A DNA stretch of 64,000 nt from an uncultured Poribacteria bacterium. Its GTDB lineage: Bacteria; Poribacteria; WGA-4E; WGA-3G. Position numbers and translations under genes: made by a program. Under the pieces are notes generated by a model, which ran no database searches, had not been told where the DNA came from, and saw only the letters and a list, made by a program, of their open reading frames with translations. Location: assembly GCA_951828515.1 (NCBI GenBank), contig OX639992.1, forward strand, positions 5,434,217 through 5,498,216, read 5' to 3'. Shown here in pieces: positions 48,718-58,103 of the stretch; position 1 is the first letter of the stretch, and each line of letters starts with the position of its first letter.

Positions 48718-51669
48718 ATGAAACGGTTTTCCACATTTTTATTTATTTTTTTTGCGGTGAGTGTATTCATTCCTATTGGATATGGGCAATTTCAGCCCGA
48801 AGATCCGCCCGAAGATCCGCCGGGAGTTCCGGATCGGTCGTTCCTGGATGTGACTATCAAGGTTCCCTCGGATGTCCAGAACGGTGCGTTTAACGCGAGA
48901 ATCAGATTCATAGAAGAGGTCTTAGATTTTGTGCAAAGCGATGTCGTACTGGCTGGGACGGCAACGGCATCGATCACGGGATGGGTGTCTACAGAGGATG
49001 TCATCTTTATCGCCACGATCACGCCGGTAACAAGCGGCACAGTGATCATTAGCGTGCCTGCGGATGTTGCGACCGATGGCGGAGGGAATCAGAATAACGC
49101 CGCGACCCCCCAGACGGTCACGGTTGATGTGGATGCTCCATCGGTAGGTATTACCGTTCCGTCGGTAGCGCAGTCAGGAGCATTTGAAGCGACGATCACC
49201 TTCACGGAGTCGGTCTCCGACTTTGAGCAAGCAGACCTGACGCTTTCCGGGACAGCCACGGCGACTGTCACGGCGTGGGATACAACAGATAACACCGTCT
49301 TTACCGCCACAATCACACCGACGACGGAAGGCGAGGTGGTGCTCAGCGTTGCTGCAGACGTTGCCACGGATGCGGCGAGTAACAACAATACGGCTTCCGA
49401 GACACAGACGGTCACCGTAGATATGACACCACCGGGTGTTAGCCTTTCGGTGCCAGAAGGTGCCCAGAATGGTGCGTTTGATGTAACCATCACCTTCACA
49501 GAAGCCGTCTCCGGCTTTGAGCAGGCAGACCTGTCGGTCTCTGGGACAGCCACGACATCTATCACGGCATGGACTACAACAGATAATACGGTCTTTACCG
49601 CTACAATCACACCGACGACGAGTGGCACAGTGATCTTGAATATCGCCGCTGAAGTCGCTACCGATGCGGCAAACAATAATAATACTGCCTCCGAGACACA
49701 GACTGTCACCATAGATGTTGACGCGCCGGGCGTTAGTATTTCTGTGCCAACAGATGCTCAGAGTGACGCGTTTGAAGCGACGATCACCTTCACAGAGGTA
49801 GTGTCCGGTTTTGAGCAAGCAGACCTGACGCTTTCCGGGACAGCCACGGCGAGCATCACGGCATGGACAACGACAGACGACACAACTTACACCACCACAA
49901 TCACACCGACGGTGAGTGGGACACTGACGCTGAGTATTGCCGAAGGTGCGGTAACCGATACTGCGGGGAACACAAACGTTCTTAGCACCGCAGAGGTGAA
50001 TATCACTCTGAATGTAGCTGACGCCTTCGTATCGGTCTGTGATCGCACGCCTCAGGTCCGAGATGCGATCGTTGCTGCCTTACCAAACGTAAGCGATTGC
50101 GCCAATGTAACTGCGGCAGACCTCGCGACAATTACGTCCCTTAACATTCCAAACCAGAACATCACCGCCCTAAAAGAGGGCGACTTCAACGGACTCACCG
50201 TCTTGGAGCAGCTCTACCTGTACGAAAACGCATTGAGTAGTTTACCAGCGGGTATTTTTGATGACCTCACCGCCCTGACGCGTCTCTCGCTGAGCAATAA
50301 CGCATTGAGCAGTTTACCAGCAGGTATTTTTGATGACCTCACCGCCCTGGAGGAACTCTACCTGTACAAGAACGCATTGAGCAGTTTACCAGCGCGTATC
50401 TTTGATGACCTCACCGCCCTGGAGGAACTCTACCTGTACAAGAACGCATTGAGCAGTTTACCAGCAGGTATTTTTGATGACCTCACCGCCCTGGAGCATC
50501 TCTGGCTGAGCAATAACGAATTGAGTTTACCAGCGGGTATTTTTGATGACCTCACCGCCCTGGAGTATCTCTCGCTGAGCAATAACAAATTGAGCAGTTT
50601 ACCAGTGGGTATTTTTGATGACCTCACCGCCCTGACGCAGCTCTACCTGCACGACAACGATTTGAGCAGTTTACCAGTGGGTATTTTTGATGACCTCACC
50701 GCCCTGACGCAGCTCTACCTGTACGACAACGATTTGAGCAGTTTACCAGTGGGTATTTTTGAGGGGCTCACCACCCTGACGCGTCTCTGGCTGAGCAAAA
50801 ACGAATTGAGCAGTTTACCAGCGGGTACTTTTGAGGGGCTCACCGCCCTGACGCAGCTCTACCTGTACGAAAACGATTTGAGTAGTTTACCAGCGGGTAT
50901 TTTTAAGGGGCTCACCGCCCTGACGCAGCTCTACCTGTACGAAAACGATTTGAGTAGTTTACCAGCGGGTATTTTTGAGGGGCTCACCGCCCTGGAGAAG
51001 CTCTACCTGCCTGACAATACTGTTGACCCGCTATCGCTGACGGTGTCACTAAAACAGATTGAGGCAGGTCAGTTCAAGGCAACAGTACATACCGGTGCGC
51101 TGCCTAATATGACAGTGACGGTCAGCGTTGTCAACGGGAGCATCGATGGTGGAAGCAATAGCATCCCGATACCCAGGGGCAAGATCGAAAGCGAGACCTT
51201 CACTGTGACACGCACGACCGGCACGACGGATGCCGTCTCGGTCGATATCGAAACGGTACCGCAGGTCTCTCGTTTTGCAGGGTATGAATACGTCAAATCC
51301 ACGGATTTACCGCTCACGGTCATAGATGCGTTGGGAAATGCGGCACCGAGAAGGATCCCTGTCGACGCAGTCCCCAGCGAAACGGCACTTTCGGCGAACT
51401 ATCCTAACCCTTTCAACCCAGAGACGTGGATCCCCTATCAGTTATCAAATACGAGTGATGTCAAAATTACGATCTATGATGTGCAGGGTCGGGTCGTCCG
51501 AGAGTTGGATCTCGGTCATCAACGTGCGGGTTACTACACGAGTCGTAGCCGTGCGGCGTATTGGGACGGCAGAAATAATAGAGGTGAACGTGTGGCGAGT
51601 GGTATCTATTTCTATCAACTGCAGGCGGATAATATCTCCCTCCTGCGCAAAATGGTCATCTTGCAGTAA
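48718..51669 (+). CDS. large exported surface protein: four Ig-like domains, leucine-rich repeats, C-terminal sorting domain
   Basis: Signal peptide MKRFSTFLFIFFAVSVFIPIGYG. Four Ig-like modules of about 91 residues follow, each with [IV]TFTE.VS.FEQADL.[LV]SGTAT..[IV]TAW and a VTVDVDAP linker. Then come about 12 leucine-rich repeats of 24 residues (TALTQLYLYDNDLSSLPVGIF type; one unit near 50521 has lost a Ser codon and is 23 long), a beta-rich spacer, and a C-terminal domain with LSANYPNPFNPETWIPYQL and GIYFYQL, the FlgD-Ig/type IX-like sorting tail. It would be exported and displayed, probably for adhesion or host contact. The ATG at 48718 is preferred over 48700, as it gives an uninterrupted signal peptide and has GGAAGGA upstream. 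Confidence 0.9.
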   Translation: MKRFSTFLFIFFAVSVFIPIGYGQFQPEDPPEDPPGVPDRSFLDVTIKVPSDVQNGAFNARIRFIEEVLDFVQSDVVLAGTATASITGWVSTEDVIFIATITPVTSGTVIISVPADVATDGGGNQNNAATPQTVTVDVDAPSVGITVPSVAQSGAFEATITFTESVSDFEQADLTLSGTATATVTAWDTTDNTVFTATITPTTEGEVVLSVAADVATDAASNNNTASETQTVTVDMTPPGVSLSVPEGAQNGAFDVTITFTEAVSGFEQADLSVSGTATTSITAWTTTDNTVFTATITPTTSGTVILNIAAEVATDAANNNNTASETQTVTIDVDAPGVSISVPTDAQSDAFEATITFTEVVSGFEQADLTLSGTATASITAWTTTDDTTYTTTITPTVSGTLTLSIAEGAVTDTAGNTNVLSTAEVNITLNVADAFVSVCDRTPQVRDAIVAALPNVSDCANVTAADLATITSLNIPNQNITALKEGDFNGLTVLEQLYLYENALSSLPAGIFDDLTALTRLSLSNNALSSLPAGIFDDLTALEELYLYKNALSSLPARIFDDLTALEELYLYKNALSSLPAGIFDDLTALEHLWLSNNELSLPAGIFDDLTALEYLSLSNNKLSSLPVGIFDDLTALTQLYLHDNDLSSLPVGIFDDLTALTQLYLYDNDLSSLPVGIFEGLTTLTRLWLSKNELSSLPAGTFEGLTALTQLYLYENDLSSLPAGIFKGLTALTQLYLYENDLSSLPAGIFEGLTALEKLYLPDNTVDPLSLTVSLKQIEAGQFKATVHTGALPNMTVTVSVVNGSIDGGSNSIPIPRGKIESETFTVTRTTGTTDAVSVDIETVPQVSRFAGYEYVKSTDLPLTVIDALGNAAPRRIPVDAVPSETALSANYPNPFNPETWIPYQLSNTSDVKITIYDVQGRVVRELDLGHQRAGYYTSRSRAAYWDGRNNRGERVASGIYFYQLQADNISLLRKMVILQ
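50210..51010 (+). repeat. 72-bp tandem DNA repeats encoding the leucine-rich repeats
   Basis: The DNA words GAGCAGTTTACCAG[CT]GGGTA and GACCTCACCGCCCTG recur every 72 bases with very few silent differences. Near identity at third codon positions shows recent unequal crossing-over rather than long independent evolution. The unit count probably varies among strains. Confidence 0.88.
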
Positions 51670-51701
51670 CGCTGTAGGAGCGATCTTCTAATAGCGATTT
51701 C

Positions 51702-51842
51702 TCAGTGATGGAAATCGATAGCTTCAGCAATCAATCTCCGCACTTCCTCCATTGTTTCACCTACAACAGCACACCCGGGGAGATCAGGAGCGTACGCCCC
51801 ATAGTTATTTTCGCCTTTTTCAAAAAGAACGACATATTCCAT
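51702..51842 (-). CDS. HicB-like antitoxin domain, 46 aa
   Basis: MEYVVLFEKGENNYGAYAPD followed by LPGCAVVGETMEEVRRLIAEAIDFH is the HicB N-terminal domain, a degenerate RNase-H fold. GGGAGAA precedes the ATG. It stops straight after FHH, without the C-terminal extension or DNA-binding domain of full HicB, so it may be a minimal form or a truncated one. A decayed hicA lies 12 bases upstream, which is the normal hicAB order. Confidence 0.72.
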   Translation of the reverse strand: MEYVVLFEKGENNYGAYAPDLPGCAVVGETMEEVRRLIAEAIDFHH

Positions 51843-51854
51843 AAGGTTCTCCCT

Positions 51855-51953
51855 TCAATTCTGGAGATCGGCTTGCTTTAGACTGTTATTGAGTGTGCCT
51901 TTGGAGACATCCTCATTGGGTTTTCCAGCGATTGTTACGACTCCGGGTTTGGT
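51855..51953 (-). pseudogene. hicA: hicA toxin remnant (C-terminal half)
   Basis: On the minus strand the bases encode KPGVVTIAGKPNEDVSKGTL followed by NNSLKQADLQN and a stop: the second half of HicA (normally ...KHPTKPGxVTIPG...GTLxSILKQAGL). The first half with the catalytic His (GSHxxF) is missing. Upstream, an ATG at 52000 (MRVVELKEIRDILINQP) is in another phase and ends quickly. The toxin is therefore dead. Confidence 0.72.
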
Positions 51954-52105
51954 TGATTGATCAATATATCACGAATTTCCTTTAATTCTACAACGCGCAT
52001 TTTTTAATAAAGAAGGTTTATGATCCTGTGAATCCTAATTCAGACCATCAATAGACACAGGACCAAACCAAATCCTTAATTCCACGAAGCCTTGCCCATA
52101 AACGC

Positions 52106-52876
52106 CTACCTGTTCTCTCCTTTAATTTTTTCAAGGAACGGACTGAGCAGATCAATCGGAATCGGGAAAACGACGGTCGAATTCTTCTCAGCACTGACTT
52201 CTACCAAAGCCTGTAGGAATCGGAGCTGCACTGCGGTCGGGGTTCTGCTGAGAATTTCAGCGGCGTTGGTTAACACCTCGGCAGACTCAAATTCACCTTC
52301 AGCGTGTGTAACTTTGGCACGCCGTTCCCGTTCCGCTTCCGCCTGTTTCGCCATCGCGCGTTGCATCTCAACGGGAAGATCCACGTGCTTAATCTCCATC
52401 GCTAGTACCTCAACGCCCCACGGTTCACAATGTTTCTTGATGATCTCCTCCAAGTCCTGATTCAGCTTCTCGCGTTCTGAGAGCAGATCGTCCAGTTCAG
52501 CACGCCCCAGCACACTCCGGAGCGTCGTTTGTGCGACCTGTGCAATCGCAAATCCGAAATCTTCAACTTCGATTACGGCTCTATCCGCTTCGGTCACTCT
52601 GAAGGTAAGCACGGCGTTAACGCTCACAGAGACGTTGTCTTTCGTAATCACATCTTGTGGGGTGACATCGTTGACGATAACCCGGAGACTGATGCGTTGC
52701 ATCCGCTCAATCCAAAACGGTATCATAAACACGAGTCCAGGCCCGCGGGTACCCGTTAATCGTCCGAGACGGAAAATAACGGCGCGCTCGTATTCTTTGA
52801 GAATTCGGACGCTTGTCCCAAGCATAATAACAACAGCAACAACAATGGCAAAATAGATAGGGTCAACTTGTGGCAT
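52106..52876 (-). CDS. stomatin/slipin-like SPFH (band 7) protein
   Basis: 256 aa. One N-terminal membrane segment ([21 protein letters not shown]), then the SPFH domain ([27 protein letters not shown]...[22 protein letters not shown]) and a C-terminal coiled coil ([22 protein letters not shown]). Forms oligomeric membrane scaffolds. The usual NfeD-type membrane protease neighbour is absent. The ATG follows two AT-rich ends of element A (AAGGAAAATTAAAAT-ATG). Confidence 0.93.
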   Translation of the reverse strand: MPQVDPIYFAIVVAVVIMLGTSVRILKEYERAVIFRLGRLTGTRGPGLVFMIPFWIERMQRISLRVIVNDVTPQDVITKDNVSVSVNAVLTFRVTEADRAVIEVEDFGFAIAQVAQTTLRSVLGRAELDDLLSEREKLNQDLEEIIKKHCEPWGVEVLAMEIKHVDLPVEMQRAMAKQAEAERERRAKVTHAEGEFESAEVLTNAAEILSRTPTAVQLRFLQALVEVSAEKNSTVVFPIPIDLLSPFLEKIKGENR

Positions 52877-52990
52877 ATTTTAATTTTCCTTTTTTTAATT
52901 TTTCCTTGCGGAGTAACAACGTGCATTTAGACATTGACAGGCGTTCCCGAAATCCGCCCTCCATTACATTACAGGCTACATTCCTGATAC
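52877..52990. repeat. element A copy beside the slipin start
   Basis: TTTTAATTTTCC and TTTTTAATTTTTCCTTGCGG at the gene start, then AGTAACAACG, a middle, and CCGCCCTCCATTACATTACA + GGCTAC. This is the best-preserved full copy. A further AT-rich end (TTTTTAATTTTTCCTTGCGG) lies at 53009-53028 without a gene next to it. Confidence 0.88.
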
Positions 52991-53097
52991 TATGAAGATA
53001 AACACCTTTTTAATTTTTCCTTGCGGTTCGTTCAGGTGGGTTTGGGACCTTATAGATGAGGTCATCCTGAAAATCTTTGAATCCTGAAAATCCTGAT

Positions 53098-54249
53098 TCA
53101 GATGTTTCCCGTGATGTCGCGAGCCTTCTGAAAAAAGGCACGTTTACGCGGTGTATTGATTTGCCATTGCACTGGCACCGACTGGTAACCGTTACAATAG
53201 TCATTTTCACCGGGGTCGAAGTAGCCCCATGAGGCGTATTGACTTACAGCGGCAACGAAATTATTGAGTGGTTTATCGAAATCAAAATGGTCGTCTTCAT
53301 TGAAAAGGATCGGCATTGGACGGTAGCCCGGGACCTCGCGGGTCTGTTGCACCATCTCAATGATGCGGTTCGGATCGCTTACACCATTTCCGTGGACGAG
53401 CAGAAAATCAGAGACACGGACGACATTTTCAAATGGCACTCTACCACCACCGTAGCTTGTCCCGACGAGGAATCTATTGCCATTATGTGTCGTCGCTTTC
53501 ACCCGTTCGATCAATTCATGCACCCGCTGAGGTTGCAGAATTTCATGTGAGTATCTCACGTTGCACTCGTTGTTAACTTCAACGATAACATTTGTGTATC
53601 CCTTGTCAAAAAGCCAGCCCGTTGCGTTATCGACGGCTTGTTTGACAGCGTTTTCGTCGGTCAGCCGATGGTCCTGCCCAAAGTAGAAATAACCGAGGAT
53701 TACTACCATACCGAGTTCGTCAGCAAAGTCGATGATGCGTTCAAGACGTGATAGGTAATCGGAATTCAGACTACCATCGGTTTCTATGCCTGAGTTGTGC
53801 CACGGTTGCGCTTTGGAGTACCCTTCGGGACTCCCACCTTGGAGGTTAATGGTGAACGCCAAGACCCCGTGTGCGCGCCACGTCGGCATCGCGGATAGAA
53901 ATTCACGCGTATTGCGTTCTGGATCCCATTCACCTGTATCCGGGTATTCCCAGAGATGTATCGTTTCGGGGTTCCGATCATCAAAGATACCTTGCACCAT
54001 ACGGGTGTTAATAAGCAATCCTTCAATTTTATTCCCGTGATAGGAACGTCCCGGATAGGTAATCTCTCCATTGATGTAGAACGCATCATCAACAATACTA
54101 ACTCCTGTTTTCATTGCTTTTCCCCTTTCGTTTATACGTCTATCAGTATAGATTTCATGGTGAGCCGGATGTGGTCGAGCGGGACCGTTAACGAGAAATA
54201 GTCCCGCCAATGCAGTGCTTCCGTTAATTAAGAAGTTCCTGCGGTTCAT
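53098..54249 (-). CDS. Tat-exported glycoside-hydrolase-like (GH-A clan) protein
   Basis: The N-terminus MNRRNFLINGSTALAGLFLV is a twin-arginine signal. The body is TIM-barrel-like with LERIIDFADELGMVVILGYF, a VIVEVNNECN segment in the position of the Asn-Glu acid/base of clan A glycosidases, and PILFNEDDHFD as a candidate nucleophile strand. Exact sugar unknown. AGGGG precedes the ATG. A second strong start exists inside the gene: AAGGGGAAAAGCA before ATG 54114 (MKTGVSIVDD), exactly at the end of the signal and linker, so a cytoplasmic form is possible. Confidence 0.78.
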   Translation of the reverse strand: MNRRNFLINGSTALAGLFLVNGPARPHPAHHEIYTDRRINERGKAMKTGVSIVDDAFYINGEITYPGRSYHGNKIEGLLINTRMVQGIFDDRNPETIHLWEYPDTGEWDPERNTREFLSAMPTWRAHGVLAFTINLQGGSPEGYSKAQPWHNSGIETDGSLNSDYLSRLERIIDFADELGMVVILGYFYFGQDHRLTDENAVKQAVDNATGWLFDKGYTNVIVEVNNECNVRYSHEILQPQRVHELIERVKATTHNGNRFLVGTSYGGGRVPFENVVRVSDFLLVHGNGVSDPNRIIEMVQQTREVPGYRPMPILFNEDDHFDFDKPLNNFVAAVSQYASWGYFDPGENDYCNGYQSVPVQWQINTPRKRAFFQKARDITGNI

Positions 54250-54270
54250 GAATTCCCCTACTGTGCAGTT

Positions 54271-54389
54271 TTATAGTAAAGTCCACAATTAAGTTTACAC
54301 TCTCTAATGTGGCGAGGTTAGGAAACCTCGCCAGCGAGTGGGGTCTTGTGTTTTCTAAAGTGTCCAAGTATTTTCAGGTTTTACTATAA
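54271..54389. mobile_element. element B MITE, 119 bp, intact
   Basis: TTATAGTAAA and TTTACTATAA are perfect inverted ends; the interior contains GGCGAGGTTAGGAAACCTCG + CC. No target-site duplication longer than two bases is obvious. Between the Tat protein's start and the DUF4175 gene's end. Confidence 0.9.
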
Positions 54390-54424
54390 TTACATTCCAA
54401 CAAAACCCAATCTTGTAATCCCGC

Positions 54425-57400
54425 TCACTGTGTTTTCTGTGAAAGTGCTTTGAAATATTGCAGAAGCTGCTTCCGATACTGGAATGGAATATCTTCAAAT
54501 TCCTTCGCATAAGGTGTGGTCTCTAACTTCCGAACAATTTCAAGGAGTTCAGGATTCAACGGCGGTACTTCCTGTGCGGGAGTTTCAGGCTTTTCCGCGA
54601 CCTCCGCTTTGCGCTGTTTACCGACATCCCGTTTCTGTAACGATTTTAAACTGTCAAGCATCCGCGTCAATATTTGTGCCTGTCTATCAAGGACATCCTC
54701 ATCGAGTTCACCTTGGCGGAGCGACTTCTCAACCTCAACCATTTCTTCAGCGACATCTTCAAGACTACCAAGCATCTGTGCCATCTGCTCTGCCCGCTCA
54801 GCAATCCGTTCAGTTGCTTCTCGGATCATCTGCTGTTGTGCGGCGAGTTGACGCATCATCTGCTCAAGCCCTGGGGTGCGTCCCTGTTCTCGCATCTGTT
54901 GATTCAGGTTCTGCGCCATCTCGTTCAACTGCTCCTGACTCTCGGCGAGTTGCTGCAACTGATCCATCATGTTTTCAAATCCGCTGGCACCCATCTGTTG
55001 GTTCATCTGTCCCATCGCCTCAAGGAGTTCAAAGATCGCCTGATTAAGATCCGCGAGTGCCGCCCTTTGAATAGGCATAGCGAGGTTTGGCTGCCGATCC
55101 TCTAAGGCACGGGCGGCACGGGAGAGCGCATTGTTTGAGGCGTTAAGATGGAATATCGCTTCAGGTGGTACCTCTATCTGTCGGTTCCCTAACTCCCAAA
55201 GTTTACTGGAAAGCTGTGTGATACTCTCTGCCGTACTGAGTTCATCAGCAGCAAGTTGTTGAAATCGCACAATCTCACTTGAAATGTAAGCATTAGACCG
55301 CCCAGTAGTGAGGATATCGTTCGTTTGTGTGAGGACCTTCTCATGAAGATGTGAGAGGTGGAGCCCGCTTTCAACGGCTTCCTGTAGTGCGGTCAAGGTT
55401 TCATTGGCATTTGCCCCCTCCATGAACGCCAAAGCGTTATCCAAGCCCTGTGCGAGTTCCGTGAGTGTCTGTTCTGCGTCTCGCCCGGATTCGAGTGCCT
55501 CACTATTCTGCCCCTCTCGGAGATTCTCACTGGTCGCTGCCAGCATTTCAGGGAGTTTATGCTCGTGCGCAAACTGGTTGAGTCGTATGATTTCATCAGC
55601 GAGTCGTTCTATTTGCGGCGGAGCGTTCTCCTGATTCTGCGCCAGTTCCGCCATTTTTGTGCCGAGTTCCTCCAACTTTCCGCTGAGTTGATCGAATTCA
55701 TCCGCCACTCGGTCCTCTTTTTGTGCGAGGTCACTTGTAGGCGTAGATTGCTCCGACGACTCCAATGTATCCATCAATTGCTTTTGCTGTTCAGCGAGTG
55801 CCTTCGCTTGTTTCGCGGCAGCTTCGAGTTCCTGTTCAAGGAGAATCTGTTCATAGAGCGATTTGGCACGTTCCAATTGTTGTAAAAACTGCTCCTGACT
55901 GAGATTCGCTTCCGCCATCGACCGTTCCTGCTCGTTCATTTCCTGTTTCGCGAGTGCCTCTGACAACTTTCGCAAAAGTTCCTTATGTTCCTCAGAAAGT
56001 GCTTTCTCCATCAGATCTTGTAGTTCTTGATACTTCTCGATAGTCTCAGCATCAAAGAGTTGATTCTGCTCCATATCTTCTGCTGTCTCTTTCATGTCTT
56101 CGATGAGTTGCTTCGCCGTTTCCTCAATCTGTTTCTGATTCTCAAGAACCTGTTGCATCAGGTTTTCGTCATTGAGCGTGAGTTCTTGGCTCTTCCTAAT
56201 TTTATCGAGGAGCGTATCAACCAGACCGGTCGCGTCTGCCTGCTCGTCAACGAGTTCCTCAAGCCCTCGTTGTTCGGTTTCCTGCTCCGTAGCGAGTGCG
56301 TCGTATAATTCGGAGAGGGATGGAAAGCGGAGTGTGTAGGTATGAGATTTACCGATATTCGGGCCTGAGACATCGTCGATATCCAAGGCTTGAACGTAAT
56401 ACGCGAGCGTTTCACCGGGGAACATGCCAATCCGATCGACATCCCACGTGTATGCCACAAAAACCGATCTGCGCGAGCGCGCGTCCGTAGACTCCCAACG
56501 TTTTAGAGGCACGTTTACCTCTTCAGCACCTTCACTCTCAACCCGGTATACCAATTGGAGTTCCTGTATACCGTAGTCATCTGTCGCCTCCACTTTAAGT
56601 GCAATCAACATCGCATCGTCTAAAACAGTGTCCCGTGCGGGTGCGACAATGGCGACATCGGGTGCGGCATCCTCAATAACGGTAATTGTCCAGTTAACAG
56701 GGGCTCGGTTCGTGAATCCGTCAACGTCGGTAATGTAGATGCGATAATTTTCACTCTGCCGAACAACAAAAGACCCGTGTATTATTTGCGATGTGGCGGT
56801 CAGAGGGTTAGAAGACTGGAAGGCTGGAAGGCTGGGGGCATCCGCCCTTCCATTCTTCCCTTCTTCCATTTCTCTATCTTGTGGAATAGCCCCTTGTACC
56901 TGCCGTTCCGTAATCTCTAAAGGGACATCACCTGACGCATCAAAAGCGATGTGCGCCTTCTGAAGTAGTTTATTACTCTCCCCGGTGAACACAACCTCTG
57001 TTCCAAAAAGCACTTGGAGGTCCCCGACGTTTGCTGGGAGGGTCTGGGATTGCAGTTGCGTGTATGCGGGGTAATCAAGTCGGTATTGGAACTGCGTGAC
57101 AATAGGTTCATTGCTGATTGTTATTTGATATTGCTCCGATGGCACCTCTTTGACCGAAATATAGTATTGAAGCGGACGTGTCACATTTTCAAGCGTCGCC
57201 CCGTAGGACATCGAAATCTCGGAAACCCGTAAGCCGTGTCCGGTATCCATGGATTTACTGTGCATCGGTAGCGACTGCCATTCTGCTTGTGGGAGAGGTT
57301 TGGAATCCCGAATTCCGATATCACCAACGCGATAATAGAGGACAACTGGCGCGCCAAGGTGTCCACCTACTTCAGCAGTTACATTAACATCGGTCCCTCG

Positions 57401-58090
57401 TTCGATTTGGATATGACCGGGCTGGATTTTTGTAATCTGAATGGACTGCCTTAGATATTCCTGATCGTCTTGGAGCGTTTTTGGTAAGGTCTGAAAAGCC
57501 TGTGCGAAGCCTGTAAACGCGGCGGGTAAAAAAAAGTGTGTAACGAGGAGTAGGACGACACCCGCGACGGCGATCCCTGCACTTCGCCGAATCTTCCGAA
57601 ATTCGGGCTGAAATATCCGCTTATGTTGCACCTGCTCCATATCATGGCTGGCTTGTATAATCAGATGTTCAACGAATTCTGGGGCATATCCAAGTCTATT
57701 GTCCTTCAAAGTTTGCCAAAGCTGAACAGCACTAAGAACCCGGTTTTCAGCGGCGAAGTCCTCCTCTGCCTGCGTCGATTCAAGACGCGATGCGACAGCA
57801 GCGTCCGTCACCTTATTGCGGAATGGCAAAACGAAGGATCGAATGACCGCATAGACGGCACCACCTATTGATAATAGGACAATCGCAATGCGTATCCAGC
57901 GCGAGAAAGGGGACTGCCATAACTGGAAACTCACCGCTAAAATGATAACTGTCCCTGTTATTACAAGTGCAAGAATACCGATGCACTTCAGGAATCCTTC
58001 AGAGAAAGTGAGCCATCGCCACTGTCGCCGAATCGCACGCAGTCGATCAATAAGGTTTCCGTAAGCCTCGTTCACATTTTGTCTATCCAT
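54425..58090 (-). CDS. DUF4175-type large membrane protein with extended coiled coil
   Basis: 1,221 aa. Three membrane segments in the first 195 residues (about 35-55, 65-88, 172-192), then beta-rich extracytoplasmic Ig-like modules, then a glutamine/glutamate-rich coiled coil from about residue 600 to 1190 (EQMLEQ-type heptads, QQMGASGF-like breaks). It matches DUF4175 proteins, which occur with VWA and DUF4159 proteins. Residues about 403-430 (MEEGKNGRADAPSLPAFQSS) are translated from a repeat like that at 21571, an in-frame insertion. It is the third gene of the unit, 13 bases after DUF4159. Confidence 0.85.
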   Translation of the reverse strand: MDRQNVNEAYGNLIDRLRAIRRQWRWLTFSEGFLKCIGILALVITGTVIILAVSFQLWQSPFSRWIRIAIVLLSIGGAVYAVIRSFVLPFRNKVTDAAVASRLESTQAEEDFAAENRVLSAVQLWQTLKDNRLGYAPEFVEHLIIQASHDMEQVQHKRIFQPEFRKIRRSAGIAVAGVVLLLVTHFFLPAAFTGFAQAFQTLPKTLQDDQEYLRQSIQITKIQPGHIQIERGTDVNVTAEVGGHLGAPVVLYYRVGDIGIRDSKPLPQAEWQSLPMHSKSMDTGHGLRVSEISMSYGATLENVTRPLQYYISVKEVPSEQYQITISNEPIVTQFQYRLDYPAYTQLQSQTLPANVGDLQVLFGTEVVFTGESNKLLQKAHIAFDASGDVPLEITERQVQGAIPQDREMEEGKNGRADAPSLPAFQSSNPLTATSQIIHGSFVVRQSENYRIYITDVDGFTNRAPVNWTITVIEDAAPDVAIVAPARDTVLDDAMLIALKVEATDDYGIQELQLVYRVESEGAEEVNVPLKRWESTDARSRRSVFVAYTWDVDRIGMFPGETLAYYVQALDIDDVSGPNIGKSHTYTLRFPSLSELYDALATEQETEQRGLEELVDEQADATGLVDTLLDKIRKSQELTLNDENLMQQVLENQKQIEETAKQLIEDMKETAEDMEQNQLFDAETIEKYQELQDLMEKALSEEHKELLRKLSEALAKQEMNEQERSMAEANLSQEQFLQQLERAKSLYEQILLEQELEAAAKQAKALAEQQKQLMDTLESSEQSTPTSDLAQKEDRVADEFDQLSGKLEELGTKMAELAQNQENAPPQIERLADEIIRLNQFAHEHKLPEMLAATSENLREGQNSEALESGRDAEQTLTELAQGLDNALAFMEGANANETLTALQEAVESGLHLSHLHEKVLTQTNDILTTGRSNAYISSEIVRFQQLAADELSTAESITQLSSKLWELGNRQIEVPPEAIFHLNASNNALSRAARALEDRQPNLAMPIQRAALADLNQAIFELLEAMGQMNQQMGASGFENMMDQLQQLAESQEQLNEMAQNLNQQMREQGRTPGLEQMMRQLAAQQQMIREATERIAERAEQMAQMLGSLEDVAEEMVEVEKSLRQGELDEDVLDRQAQILTRMLDSLKSLQKRDVGKQRKAEVAEKPETPAQEVPPLNPELLEIVRKLETTPYAKEFEDIPFQYRKQLLQYFKALSQKTQ

Positions 58091-58103
58091 TTCATTTCGT
58101 CCT

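Noticed and set aside
49089-49818. Long antisense frames (over 200 codons) opposite the Ig-like domains
   Set aside because: They mirror the repeated coding sequence of the sense gene, have no ribosome-binding site and encode low-complexity products.
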